Part shown: piece by piece, positions 1-8,327 of the stretch | How the letters are laid out: each line of letters starts with the position of its first letter | Numbering within the stretch: the first letter of the stretch is position 1 | DNA from: Deltaproteobacteria bacterium | GTDB taxonomy: Bacteria; Desulfobacterota; Dissulfuribacteria; Dissulfuribacterales; DYLC01 | Assembly (NCBI GenBank): GCA_028695735.1 | Contig: JAQVIJ010000002.1 | Span: 271,852 to 335,851, forward strand | Reading direction: 5' to 3' | DNA: 64,000 bases | Program-made: the position numbers and the translations under genes | Notes under the pieces: model-generated | Database searches by the model: none | Told to the model about the DNA's origin: nothing | The model's input: the letters and a program-made list of their open reading frames with translations, nothing else

Positions 1-1
1 G

Positions 2-874
2 TTGCGTTTGGTGCAGGCCCTTCAGTCTCGTGGACACATAGTGGCCATGACAGGGGATGGTGTGAACGATGCCCCTGCCCTCAAGGCAGCCGATATAGGA
101 GTGGCCATGGGCAGGACCGGCACCGAGGTGGCCAGGGAGGCGGCGGACATGGTCTTGGCCGACGACAACTTCAGCTCCATAGAGGCCGCTGTGGAAGAAG
201 GCCGTTGTGTCTTTGACAACCTGATCAAGTTCATAGTCTGGACATTGCCCACCAATCTGGGCGAAGGCCTCGTGATTTTAGCGGCCATGCTTCTAAACGT
301 GGCCCTGCCCATTTTGCCCGTACAGATTTTGTGGATCAACATGACCACAGCGGTATTTTTGGGCCTTATGCTGGTCTTTGAGCCAAAGGAAGAGGATATC
401 ATGCAACGACCGCCAAGGGATGTAAGGGCGCCGATTCTTACGCCCTGGCTCATATTTCGCATAGTCTTTGTGGGTGCTCTGCTTCTGACTGTCTGTTTTG
501 GACTGTTTAATTGGGCGCTTGCCCATAATTATACCCTGTCAGAGGCGCGCACCCTGGCTGTAAATGCCTTTGTGGTGATGGAGTTGTTTTATCTCTTTAA
601 CTGCCGCCACCTGATGTTTCCTTTGTTTAAGGGTGATTTTCTTTCAAATCCCTGGGTCTTTTGGGGAGCAGGGCTTACACTGCTGTTGCAGGTGACATAC
701 ACCTATGCGCCTTTGATGCAGCGGCTGTTTCACAGCGCATCCATGGACTGGTTTGCCTGGCTTTTGGTATGTGCCGCGAGCGCCGTAGTGTTGGTATTGG
801 TAGAGCTTGAGAAATGGATTCTGCGCAGAGTAAAAGAAGGGCATCAGAAGTCCAATGCCTCCTTTACACTGTAA
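2..874 (+). CDS. Cation-transporting P-type ATPase, C-terminal part (cut by window edge)
   Basis: This is the C-terminal 290 residues of a P-type ATPase that pumps cations across the inner membrane; the start lies outside the window. Seen: the hinge motif TGDGVNDAP at residues 17-25 of the fragment, which ends the phosphorylation domain, followed by several hydrophobic segments from about residue 75 on, as in the cation-ATPase C-terminal domain (the LWINMTTA stretch in the first pair). The DKTGT phosphorylation site and the ion-binding helices that fix specificity are missing, so the ion cannot be named; the arrangement fits the type II (Ca/Mg-like) group better than the heavy-metal CPx group. 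The 3' end overlaps the convergent hydrolase gene by 31 bp. Confidence 0.9.
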   Translation: MRLVQALQSRGHIVAMTGDGVNDAPALKAADIGVAMGRTGTEVAREAADMVLADDNFSSIEAAVEEGRCVFDNLIKFIVWTLPTNLGEGLVILAAMLLNVALPILPVQILWINMTTAVFLGLMLVFEPKEEDIMQRPPRDVRAPILTPWLIFRIVFVGALLLTVCFGLFNWALAHNYTLSEARTLAVNAFVVMELFYLFNCRHLMFPLFKGDFLSNPWVFWGAGLTLLLQVTYTYAPLMQRLFHSASMDWFAWLLVCAASAVVLVLVELEKWILRRVKEGHQKSNASFTL

Positions 875-1704
875 CGCCTGCCATCAAACATCACGGCCGC
901 ACCTGCCATTTTCATGTCGTGAGGAAATGCGAGGCGCATTCCTGTCTCAAGACAGCGTTTGAGCACCTCTTTGCGCTCTGAAAGTATGGTGAGGGGAAAG
1001 AGGTCATAGGACATGGACCAGGCAGGATTCAGTTGATTGGCATTGGGAATGAGATCCCCTGCGAACATGAGGTCAAAGGTCTCGCCCTTAAAGATGGGAA
1101 GTAGCATGTACGGAGTGTGGCCGTTGGACACAAACCACTCTACGCCTTTCAGGGTGGGCTCTGGGTTGTCTCCTGTGACGAATCGCAGGAGGTTTGAGGT
1201 GTGCAGAAAGGCCAGGTCCCGTTTGAGAAAGGATGCCCTGTCGCGTTCCGTGGGTGCATTGGCGTGCCTCCAGTGGCCTTCGTGTATCCAGTGCCTGGCG
1301 CAAGGGAAGGTGGGCAAGGTTTCACCCCTTTCATTGGAATACGAAAACCCGCCCACATGGTCGAAGTGCAGGTGCGTGAGTATCACATCCGTCACGCTTT
1401 CTTTGGAAACAGAGAGGCGTTTTAGGGTATCGGAAATGGCATGGGGACGATTTTCTATGGCATAGCGGTCCAATTCATTTTGAGGCCACTTGTCGCCGGC
1501 CCCGCCGTCTATCACCATGACACAGCCGGTTTTTTTGTTTATGGCCAACAGTGTGCGCATGGCGATCCTGACACGGTTTAGCTCATCCACCTCCTCCACC
1601 TTGGACCACAATACCTTGGGCACCACGCCGTACATGGCGCCTCCATCCAGGGCGATGGTGCCCGTCACTATGGAATAGAGTTCGAAGTCACTGATCTTCA
1701 GCAT
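844..1704 (-). CDS. MBL-fold metallo-hydrolase
   Basis: A 286-residue member of the metallo-beta-lactamase superfamily. The zinc-binding signature HLHFDHVGG is at residues 111-119 (HxHxDH), and further ligands are plausible at H155-H158 region and in the AGD motif near residue 217. These enzymes hydrolyse diverse esters, thioesters and lactones; nothing here fixes the substrate. There is no signal peptide, so it is probably cytosolic. The start overlaps the end of waaA by 17 bp on the same strand, so the two are probably cotranscribed and translationally coupled. Confidence 0.85.
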   Translation of the reverse strand: MLKISDFELYSIVTGTIALDGGAMYGVVPKVLWSKVEEVDELNRVRIAMRTLLAINKKTGCVMVIDGGAGDKWPQNELDRYAIENRPHAISDTLKRLSVSKESVTDVILTHLHFDHVGGFSYSNERGETLPTFPCARHWIHEGHWRHANAPTERDRASFLKRDLAFLHTSNLLRFVTGDNPEPTLKGVEWFVSNGHTPYMLLPIFKGETFDLMFAGDLIPNANQLNPAWSMSYDLFPLTILSERKEVLKRCLETGMRLAFPHDMKMAGAAVMFDGRRYSVKEALDF

Positions 1705-3037
1705 GGCCGTAGATTCCTTCTTTTTCCAAACACATCAAGATATATTCAGCCTGGTGAGTGGCTGCGTCAATTGCGATTTTTTGAAGGCCTTTCAAGGCAT
1801 TCCGGCCTATTTTGTTGCGATATTGGGCATCTGACAGGAGTTTTATGGCATTGTCAGCCAATTCCCGGGCATCTTTAATCTCAAATGCGCCTTCTGTCCG
1901 CAGCAGCGCCTCCTTTGCCTCTTCAAAGTTTTCCATGTGAGGTCCGAAGAGTACTGGGCAGGCCCATGCCGCTGGTTCCATGGGGTTTTGCCCGCCCTTG
2001 GGCACAAGGGAGCCGCCCACAAATGCCACGGTTGCAATGGAATAAAGGGAGAAGAGCAGGCCCATACGATCCACTAAAATTACGGGAGTTACATGAGATT
2101 CTTCACAAGGCGTATCAGGTTTGCATTCAACGATGTTTTCAAGGTCACTGAGCGTCATGGAGGGAATGGCGGCCTGTTCGCAGGCGGTCTTCAGATCGGA
2201 AAGCCGGTTGAGGTGCCGAGGGGCCAGAAAGACCCAAAGGGTAGGCAAGGTCTGTTTTAACAGGGCGATTGCCCTGGCCGTTTCCTGAACCTCATCGCCT
2301 CGAATGCTTCCAGCCACCAATATCTGGGCGTCTTTCGAGAGATGCAGCCGTTTTTTCATTTCTTGGGCCTTATGAGAATCGGTCTTGTGCAGAAGACCTT
2401 CGAATTTGGCGTTTCCTGTGACATGAATTGTGTCTGGAATTGCACCCAGTTGAATCAGGCGGTGTTTGTAGGTCTCAGAGATGGCGCATATGCCGTAAAA
2501 TTGTTGTAAAATCGGGCCGAATACGGTCTTGAGCCGCATGTAGCGGCCAAATGAGCGGTTTGATATGCGCGCATTCAGCAAGACGGTCCTGATACCACGC
2601 CGTTTGGCGGAAAGCAGCATATTGGGCCAGAGCTCCGTCTCTACCGAGGCATAGATGCGGGGTTGTATGGCCTTGAAGGCATCGCCGGCTGCACGAGGGA
2701 GATCGAACGGGGCCAGCACCACCTGGGCGATTCCGGTTAATTCCTTCATGGCATACCGGTATCCCGTGACGGTGAACACTGAAAGCAGCAGCCTGGTTTC
2801 AGGGGCCATGCGTTTTACTGCGTGCAGAATGGCCGATGCTGCTGATACCTCTCCCACTGATGCGGCGTGCATCCAGATGTCGTAGGGGGCGTTTTGCAGG
2901 ATATGTGATGAATAGATGCCGAATCTCTGCTGTCTTTCTTCGAAGGTCAATATGTGTATCAGAGGGCTTTGTCTGCAATAAAGCCATTTTACAGGCCCTT
3001 CAAGGATAAATGTGATGTTTTGATATAGGTGCAACAT
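1688..3037 (-). CDS. waaA: 3-deoxy-D-manno-octulosonic acid (Kdo) transferase
   Basis: A 449-residue Kdo transferase, which moves Kdo from CMP-Kdo to lipid IVA at the inner face of the cytoplasmic membrane during lipid A-core synthesis. Seen: an N-terminal hydrophobic anchor, the conserved HAASVGE motif near residue 58 holding the proposed catalytic glutamate, the VETELWPN segment, a PRHLNR motif in the C-terminal GT-B half, and the GGSLVPKGGQNPMEPA donor-binding stretch. It proves that the organism makes an LPS outer membrane. The start at 3037 faces the flavin reductase gene across a short divergent region. Length and motifs are normal for the family. Confidence 0.95.
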   Translation of the reverse strand: MLHLYQNITFILEGPVKWLYCRQSPLIHILTFEERQQRFGIYSSHILQNAPYDIWMHAASVGEVSAASAILHAVKRMAPETRLLLSVFTVTGYRYAMKELTGIAQVVLAPFDLPRAAGDAFKAIQPRIYASVETELWPNMLLSAKRRGIRTVLLNARISNRSFGRYMRLKTVFGPILQQFYGICAISETYKHRLIQLGAIPDTIHVTGNAKFEGLLHKTDSHKAQEMKKRLHLSKDAQILVAGSIRGDEVQETARAIALLKQTLPTLWVFLAPRHLNRLSDLKTACEQAAIPSMTLSDLENIVECKPDTPCEESHVTPVILVDRMGLLFSLYSIATVAFVGGSLVPKGGQNPMEPAAWACPVLFGPHMENFEEAKEALLRTEGAFEIKDARELADNAIKLLSDAQYRNKIGRNALKGLQKIAIDAATHQAEYILMCLEKEGIYGHAEDQ

Positions 3038-3111
3038 TGCGGGTTGAAGAGTCCTGTTTTTTTTGTTTAACTGAATTAAATGGTTTCATAATTAAAATAG
3101 GAGGTGGTTTT

Positions 3112-3579
3112 ATGCAAGAACTCATTTCTCGCACCGTATCCTGTGGTGTGTATATAATCACGGCCAGACATGGTGACAAGATAAACGGCATGACTGCTGC
3201 CTGGGTTACACAGGTTTCATTCAAGCCGGCCCTTGTGGGTGTGGCCGTCTCCCGTCAGCGTTATACCTATGAGCTCATCGAGGCATCCAGGGTCTTTTGC
3301 ATCAACGCTGTTTCCAGGGAACAGGTTCAGCTGGCCAAGGAATTCGGCTTCAAGACCGGCAGAAGGGTGGACAAATTTGCAAACGTGGAATATATGAATG
3401 CCCCAAAGGGTTCACCCATAATCAAGGCGGCTTATGCCTATCTCGAATGTGAGGTTGTGCAGACCGTTGAGATGGGCGATCATCTATTTGTGGCTGGTAG
3501 AGTGGAGACCGGCGCTGTCCTGAACGGGCAGGTCGAGCCCCTCATCTTCAGATGGGGCGATTTCTTTGGAGGAAAGTGA
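3112..3579 (+). CDS. Flavin reductase-like (FMN-binding split barrel) protein
   Basis: A 155-residue protein of the flavin reductase-like family, whose members bind FMN in a split beta-barrel and reduce flavin or act as small redox partners. Seen: the N-terminal GVYIITARHGDKINGMTAAW stretch with the family's surface for the FMN phosphate, followed by VGVAVSRQRYTYELI and the late VAGRVETG segment. The ATG at 3112 is preferred because a strong AGGAGGT Shine-Dalgarno sits 7-8 nt upstream; an in-frame opening back to 3037 lacks one. The TPR protein gene follows after 3 nt, suggesting one transcript. Its electron donor or partner cannot be told from the sequence. Confidence 0.85.
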   Translation: MQELISRTVSCGVYIITARHGDKINGMTAAWVTQVSFKPALVGVAVSRQRYTYELIEASRVFCINAVSREQVQLAKEFGFKTGRRVDKFANVEYMNAPKGSPIIKAAYAYLECEVVQTVEMGDHLFVAGRVETGAVLNGQVEPLIFRWGDFFGGK

Positions 3580-3582
3580 GAA

Positions 3583-4281
3583 ATGACTGATAAAACAGAA
3601 AAAAAACATGAAGACAATGAAAAACCGGAATTTCATGCCAGTATAGTGCCCAAGTACCTGGTGGGGAGCGAAAAGGAGATAGAGCAGGACCCCATTTTAC
3701 ACACTGCACTGCATTTTTTGATGCACAGGGGCAGGGAACTGTTGGCTGTGGCGGCTGTGATCATCCTGTTTTTCAGCCTGATTACCGGTTATTCCGCATA
3801 CAAGGAAAGCCAGGAGAAAAAGGCCTCCGGCCTTGTGGCCAGGGCTATGTCCCTGGAGGATGAGACCAGGAAGATGGCTGAACTCAAGTCCGTCACGGAC
3901 AAGTACGGTTCCACACACACGGGCAAACAGGCCCTGCTTCTGTTGGCAAGGCTTCAAGAGGACGCAGGGCAGGTGGAGGAGGCCAGGGCCACCTTGAAAA
4001 AGGCGGTTTCAGGTCTGTCGGGTCTTCTACAGGCCAGCGCCTATCTGCAATCCGGTTATCTGAATGAGAGGGCCAACCAGCCCGACAAGGCCAAGGCCGA
4101 ATTTGAGGCCGCCACCAAGGAGCCTGCCTTTGCAGCCGTGGCCCAGCTTGATCTTGCCCGAGTGGCGGAGCAGATACAAGACAAGGAAGCCGCCAAGAAT
4201 GCCTATAGAAAATATCTTGAATTGAGCGGAGACAGCCCTGCCAACAAGGGTTTTGTTGAATGGCGTTTGAGCAGGCTCTAA
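3583..4281 (+). CDS. Membrane-anchored TPR protein (YfgM-like)
   Basis: A 232-residue protein with one transmembrane helix at about residues 46-67 (hydrophobic run AVAAVIILFFSLITGY) and a periplasmic part made of TPR-like helical repeats from about residue 95. The layout matches the TPR_21/YfgM family, whose E. coli member is an ancillary subunit at the SecYEG translocon assisting periplasmic protein folding; that role is inferred here, not shown. No bamB neighbour is present, unlike in enterobacteria. The gene lies 3 nt behind the flavin reductase-like gene. Confidence 0.75.
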   Translation: MTDKTEKKHEDNEKPEFHASIVPKYLVGSEKEIEQDPILHTALHFLMHRGRELLAVAAVIILFFSLITGYSAYKESQEKKASGLVARAMSLEDETRKMAELKSVTDKYGSTHTGKQALLLLARLQEDAGQVEEARATLKKAVSGLSGLLQASAYLQSGYLNERANQPDKAKAEFEAATKEPAFAAVAQLDLARVAEQIQDKEAAKNAYRKYLELSGDSPANKGFVEWRLSRL

Positions 4282-4349
4282 AGCTCCAGCCTGGGAACGG
4301 GACAAGAATGGTTGACAGAGGGCAATTTTTTGAGGTTCCCAACAGTAAA

Positions 4350-5177
4350 TCAGAGGGTGATGCGCCCATCGAATACCACTAATGCAGGCCCTGTCAGAAA
4401 TACATCCTTAACTGTGTCATTCCTCGGCATAAAATCTATAATCAGCACGTCCCCGCCTTGTGTAAGGACCCTGACAGGCGGTTTGCATAGGCCTTTTATC
4501 GCGCTTATGATAGCCCCGGCGGTGGCCCCTGTCCCGCATGCAAGCGTCTCGTCTTCCACGCCCCTTTCATAGGTTCTGATGGCTATTTCAGATGGGCCCA
4601 ATACCTGCACGAAATTGACGTTTGTTCCCTTGGGTTGAAATGTGCCATGATATCGAATGGCCCTGCCTGATTCCACTACAGGGGCATGTCTGATGTCCGG
4701 TACAAAGAGAACGGTATGAGGCACGCCTGTGTCTATGTGGTGAACGGTCACGGTTTGTCTTTCAAGAGGCAGGTCGATGTCTGTCTTCAGATTTCGGGGG
4801 TCCGATAGCCGTATCCTGACCTGTTCGGATGCCTGAAAGACCTCAGCCTCTATGATGCCGGCCAGTGTTTCAAATCGCATTTGAGCAGGTGCTATTTGCG
4901 ACAGATTTGCAAAACGCGCAGCGCATCTGGCCCCGTTTCCACACATCTCCGCCTCGCTGCCGTCGGCATTGAAAAAACGCCAGCGGAAGTGGGTTGCAGG
5001 CTGAGTGGGGCCGGGGTTTTCTATGAGGATAAGACCATCTGCGCCTATGCCGAATTTGCGGTGACACAGACGTCTGGCCGCTTCCTTGCCGTTTTCAAGC
5101 GCCGCCATCTCTGCCCTGTTGTCAATGATGACGAAATCGTTTCCGCCGCCCTGCATCTTTGTAAAAAAAATATCCAA
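4350..5177 (-). CDS. dapF: Diaminopimelate epimerase
   Basis: A 275-residue PLP-independent epimerase that converts LL- to meso-diaminopimelate for lysine and peptidoglycan synthesis in the cytosol. Seen: the N-terminal FTKMQGGGNDFVIID, the first catalytic cysteine in the AEMCGNGARC motif near residue 79, and the second in ETLACGTGATA near residue 223. Both cysteines of the thiol pair are present, so the enzyme should be active. It is transcribed divergently from the zinc-ribbon gene at 5286 and its 3' end converges on the TPR gene across 68 bp. Confidence 0.96.
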   Translation of the reverse strand: MDIFFTKMQGGGNDFVIIDNRAEMAALENGKEAARRLCHRKFGIGADGLILIENPGPTQPATHFRWRFFNADGSEAEMCGNGARCAARFANLSQIAPAQMRFETLAGIIEAEVFQASEQVRIRLSDPRNLKTDIDLPLERQTVTVHHIDTGVPHTVLFVPDIRHAPVVESGRAIRYHGTFQPKGTNVNFVQVLGPSEIAIRTYERGVEDETLACGTGATAGAIISAIKGLCKPPVRVLTQGGDVLIIDFMPRNDTVKDVFLTGPALVVFDGRITL

Positions 5178-5203
5178 TGGTAGAGTCTCCTTTTAAGAAT
5201 AAA

Positions 5204-5232
5204 ATTGACGAATGTATTATATGGGGATTAAG
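5204..5232 (+). promoter_or_regulatory. Possible sigma-70 promoter for the zinc-ribbon/lipoprotein genes
   Basis: TTGACG is followed after about 18 nt by TAAGAT, in the AT-rich divergent region between dapF and the gene at 5286. Only four of six bases match in the -10, so this is a weak call. Confidence 0.3.
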
Positions 5233-5285
5233 ATAACTTTTGAAACATTCCAAATAACTTGTATTGACGACATGGGAGGTGGCTT

Positions 5286-5618
5286 ATGCGTTGTCCTAAG
5301 TGTGGAACCATTGATTTCGATTATCTGACCGCATGTCCTTATTGTAAAACGGATTTGACAAAAATAAAAGAAAAATTGGGGGGTTTTGTGCAACCTCCAG
5401 CTGAGCCGGTGAAGTGGCTTACCACCAATAAAACTACTATCTCTCCAGCTGTTTCTTTGCAGGAACTGGATGTATCAGACCTGGTGCGTGACGACTACAG
5501 CGCAGGCGAGCCTGTCTCCATTGAACTTGAACCGCTGGATATAGATGTAAAAGACATCTCTCAAAATGAGGAATTCAAGAAAAAATTAAATCAGCTGGAT
5601 GAGTTGCTGAACAAATAA
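5286..5618 (+). CDS. Small zinc-ribbon protein, function unknown
   Basis: A 110-residue soluble protein. The N-terminus holds two CxxC pairs, CPKC at residues 3-6 and CPYC at about 17-20, which together make a typical zinc ribbon. The remainder is acidic and probably flexible, with no recognisable domain. The start has a GGGAGGTGG Shine-Dalgarno upstream. The lipoprotein gene begins 18 nt after its stop, so the two are probably cotranscribed. I do not recognise the family, and a role in nucleic acid or protein binding would be a guess. Confidence 0.75.
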   Translation: MRCPKCGTIDFDYLTACPYCKTDLTKIKEKLGGFVQPPAEPVKWLTTNKTTISPAVSLQELDVSDLVRDDYSAGEPVSIELEPLDIDVKDISQNEEFKKKLNQLDELLNK

Positions 5619-5636
5619 AAGGAGCTACGCAGGAAG

Positions 5637-6707
5637 ATGTATCTAAACACCGTTTCCAGGATCAGGTTTCTATTTTTATGCACCGCCGGAATATTGCTGG
5701 TTTTCATTCTCTTGTCGGGTTGTGCATTCAAGGAAGCCAACCCTGCTGCAACAGGCTCAAATCCCCCAGAGTCCAGTGCAGCCCGGTCTTCTTCTTCAAA
5801 GGAGGCTGCAAAGGCCGCAAACGCCGCCAAAATGGAGGAACTGGATAATCGCGTCATTGGTTCTCCCATGATGGTGACATCCGATTATTTCAGGGAGGTG
5901 AACGTCCAGGGCGGTTCCGGCAACTCCATAAAACTCTTTGGGGATTCAAAGCGTGAAAAGGAATTGGAAAACAGGCTGGAGGCCTTGGAAAGCAGGCTGA
6001 TGGGGCTTCCCCAAAGGGCCAAGGGAGTGGACGGCATGCCTGTTCTCAGGAGAAAGGTAGTCATGTTGTCCCTGCTCGGTGACATGGGGCTGGATGTCCT
6101 CTCCCTTTTGCCTGCGGCGTTGAGGCGCACCGACGGGCTCGTCCCCATGGATGCCTCCTATCTTTCTGAATTGCTGAAGTCAAGGGGATACAGTGAGTCT
6201 GATCTGTTAAAGGCATCGGTCAGACGTGACATAGCGGTCTTTGCAGGTATCCATGCCTATGTGCTGGTTTATTTTCCTCAGAGCAATCTGCCTGCATTTG
6301 CAAAAACAGACCTGCGTATCGATGTATTTCATGCCACAGAACCCCTGTTGATCGCCTCGTTCCTGACGAACGTAAAGGAATTCGACTCGGTGGCTGCCAA
6401 GATATCAGATGATGTCGTCAGGGCTACGGAATGGTCCTGTCGTATCGTGAAGATCGAAGGCGGAAAGGTGTTTCTGAATGCCGGGAGGCTTACCGGTCTG
6501 CAACCAGGGGACAGGCTCAGGGTGTTTGGCCGCGGGAAGGAGGTGACCGATCCCATTACCGGCCGTTCCCTGGGTTTTGCTACAGGAGATATGAAGGGCG
6601 AGCTGGTGATAGATAGTCTTTTTTCAGTGGATGCCTCAGAGGCTAAAATTGTTTCCGGTGCTGGTATGGAAACAGGCGATACGGTCAAGATGGCCGCGTT
6701 GTCCTGA
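5637..6707 (+). CDS. Predicted lipoprotein, function unknown
   Basis: A 356-residue exported protein. Residues 9-28 form a signal peptide ending in the lipobox LSGC at about residues 26-29, so the mature protein should be lipid-anchored through cysteine. An alanine/serine/lysine-rich linker follows, then a coiled-coil-prone stretch (REKELENRLEALESRL) near residue 103, and a C-terminal beta-rich domain from about 275 (INVGRLTG-like NAGRLTGLQPGDRLRVF), which resembles the small beta-barrel of FlgT-C-type and other surface proteins. The real function is unknown. It follows the zinc-ribbon gene closely and ends before a strong hairpin. Confidence 0.75.
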   Translation: MYLNTVSRIRFLFLCTAGILLVFILLSGCAFKEANPAATGSNPPESSAARSSSSKEAAKAANAAKMEELDNRVIGSPMMVTSDYFREVNVQGGSGNSIKLFGDSKREKELENRLEALESRLMGLPQRAKGVDGMPVLRRKVVMLSLLGDMGLDVLSLLPAALRRTDGLVPMDASYLSELLKSRGYSESDLLKASVRRDIAVFAGIHAYVLVYFPQSNLPAFAKTDLRIDVFHATEPLLIASFLTNVKEFDSVAAKISDDVVRATEWSCRIVKIEGGKVFLNAGRLTGLQPGDRLRVFGRGKEVTDPITGRSLGFATGDMKGELVIDSLFSVDASEAKIVSGAGMETGDTVKMAALS

Positions 6708-6742
6708 TGGAAACCGTCTCAAGATATAATCTTGAGGGTTCC
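6708..6742 (+). terminator. Hairpin after the lipoprotein gene
   Basis: A near-perfect inverted repeat: CTCAAGAT (6718-6725) pairs with ATCTTGAG (6729-6736) around a 3-nt loop, extended by GGAAACC and GGTTCC outside. No uridine run follows, so it may be a processing or attenuating structure rather than a standard intrinsic terminator. Confidence 0.45.
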
Positions 6743-6833
6743 CTAATGGTCTTGCCTGTCTGCATGATATTATGTATAGTTGTTTTTCATTAAGGCAGTT
6801 CACATGTTCATCTGAGGGGGGAGCGAAGAGATC

Positions 6834-8102
6834 ATGGTTGTCATCAGAACCTTGTGTTGTCTGGTTTTTATGTTGATGGTATGTAGTGTTTCCATCGCCC
6901 ACACTGACAGCAATAAACATTCAGTTCCATTATATCAAAAATATACAAAGCCAGCAGAACCGCAAAGACCTGTTAACAATGTCTCTCATAACACGACAGC
7001 AGCCAAGTTAAATACAGCAAAGAATGCCAAAAATACTCCTCATAAAGACTTAAAGACATCCGCAACCACCAAAAAGACCAAAGTGGCTGCGATATCTGCA
7101 AACAAAAAGACATCTATACCATCACCTGCCTCTAAAAGACCACTTGTCGCTAACTTAAGACATGAGGCATCAAAAAAGGGCACAATCCAGAAGGCCAACA
7201 TCTCCAATAAGCATGTCACTCAAAAAGTAGCTGTCATATCCGGCTCATCGTCAAAGAATAGGCAGAAAACGTCGCGGTTATCTGTGAGCCATGAGCCATC
7301 TCCAATAGATATCCATCAGATTCATTTCAGCTCCAGATCAGTAATGGTTTATGACGATGCATCCAATCGTGTGTTGTATGCACGCAATGCCGATGATGTA
7401 GTGCCTATCGCTTCCATTACCAAATTGATGACTGCAACCGTTATATTGGATGCGCATCTGCCCATGCATACTCCGATAACCGTAACAGAGGAAGACGTTG
7501 ACATGCTTCGCCATTCTTCGTCCCGTCTGCCTGTGGGCGCTGTATTGCCGCGGCGGGAGCTGCTCAGGCTATCGCTCATGTCTTCTGAAAATCGGGCTAC
7601 TCATGCCTTGGCCCGCACATACCCCGGAGGCGTCCAGGCATGTGTTGCAGCCATGAACCATAAGGCCAGGGCGTTGGGGATGTCCAATACATTCTTTGCG
7701 GATCCCACAGGTCTTTATTCGACTAACCGTTCTACAGCGCATGATCTGATGGTATTGGTCAAAAACAGCTATCAGTATGAGTTGATTCAGGAGTTTACCA
7801 CCACTCCGGAATGCAAGGTTGCCTCCAACAAGGGCTGTATCGCCTTCAGGAACACAAATCCCCTGGTTAGAGAAGGGCGGTGGGACATAGAGCTCAGCAA
7901 AACAGGTTTTATAAATGAGGCTGGTCTCTGTATGGTGATGAAGGCGAATATAGCCGATCGTCCTGTGATTATAGTGTTGCTGGATGCAAACAGTAAGGAA
8001 GGACGCCTGCAGGATGCCAATAATATAAAGCGGTGGATAGAGGCCGGCACACGTCATGCCCTGACCGCCGGATATGGTTTCAGGCCCGGTGAAAGGAGCT
8101 GA
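6834..8102 (+). CDS. D-alanyl-D-alanine carboxypeptidase/endopeptidase (peptidase S11)
   Basis: A 422-residue periplasmic penicillin-binding protein that trims peptidoglycan peptides. Seen: an N-terminal signal peptide (about residues 1-23), a long lysine/serine/threonine-rich low-complexity linker to about residue 160, then the catalytic domain with all three active-site motifs: SITK (SxxK serine, near residue 198), SEN (near residue 252) and KTG (near residue 352). The catalytic domain resembles PbpG-type D,D-endopeptidases. The basic linker is much longer than in E. coli PbpG and could bind the cell wall. It stands alone between the lipoprotein gene and tRNA-Val. Confidence 0.88.
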   Translation: MVVIRTLCCLVFMLMVCSVSIAHTDSNKHSVPLYQKYTKPAEPQRPVNNVSHNTTAAKLNTAKNAKNTPHKDLKTSATTKKTKVAAISANKKTSIPSPASKRPLVANLRHEASKKGTIQKANISNKHVTQKVAVISGSSSKNRQKTSRLSVSHEPSPIDIHQIHFSSRSVMVYDDASNRVLYARNADDVVPIASITKLMTATVILDAHLPMHTPITVTEEDVDMLRHSSSRLPVGAVLPRRELLRLSLMSSENRATHALARTYPGGVQACVAAMNHKARALGMSNTFFADPTGLYSTNRSTAHDLMVLVKNSYQYELIQEFTTTPECKVASNKGCIAFRNTNPLVREGRWDIELSKTGFINEAGLCMVMKANIADRPVIIVLLDANSKEGRLQDANNIKRWIEAGTRHALTAGYGFRPGERS

Positions 8103-8174
8103 TGACGGCCAGCAGAGGCAGAGCCGCTTGACACACGGGCAAAATATTGTTATCAACAGACCTGTCGTTTTTGA

Positions 8175-8249
8175 AGGCGCGTAGCTCAGTGGTAGAGCGC
8201 TACCTTGACACGGTAGAGGTCGGCAGTTCAATCCTGCCCGCGCCTACCA
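8175..8249 (+). tRNA. tRNA-Val (anticodon GAC)
   Basis: A complete 75-nt cloverleaf. The acceptor stem pairs AGGCGCG with CGCGCCT and the 3' ACCA is encoded. The D-arm contains TAGCTCAGTGGTAGAGC, the anticodon stem pairs CTACC with GGTAG around the loop TTGACAC with anticodon GAC at 8207-8209, and the T-arm holds GTTCAATCC. It reads valine codons GUC/GUU. Confidence 0.96.
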
Positions 8250-8327
8250 TTTTTTTATTTCCATCTTTCTGTCGTGCAAGGCATTTTTGCCTATTTTGCG
8301 TGAGGTATTTTTTATAACATCTTGATT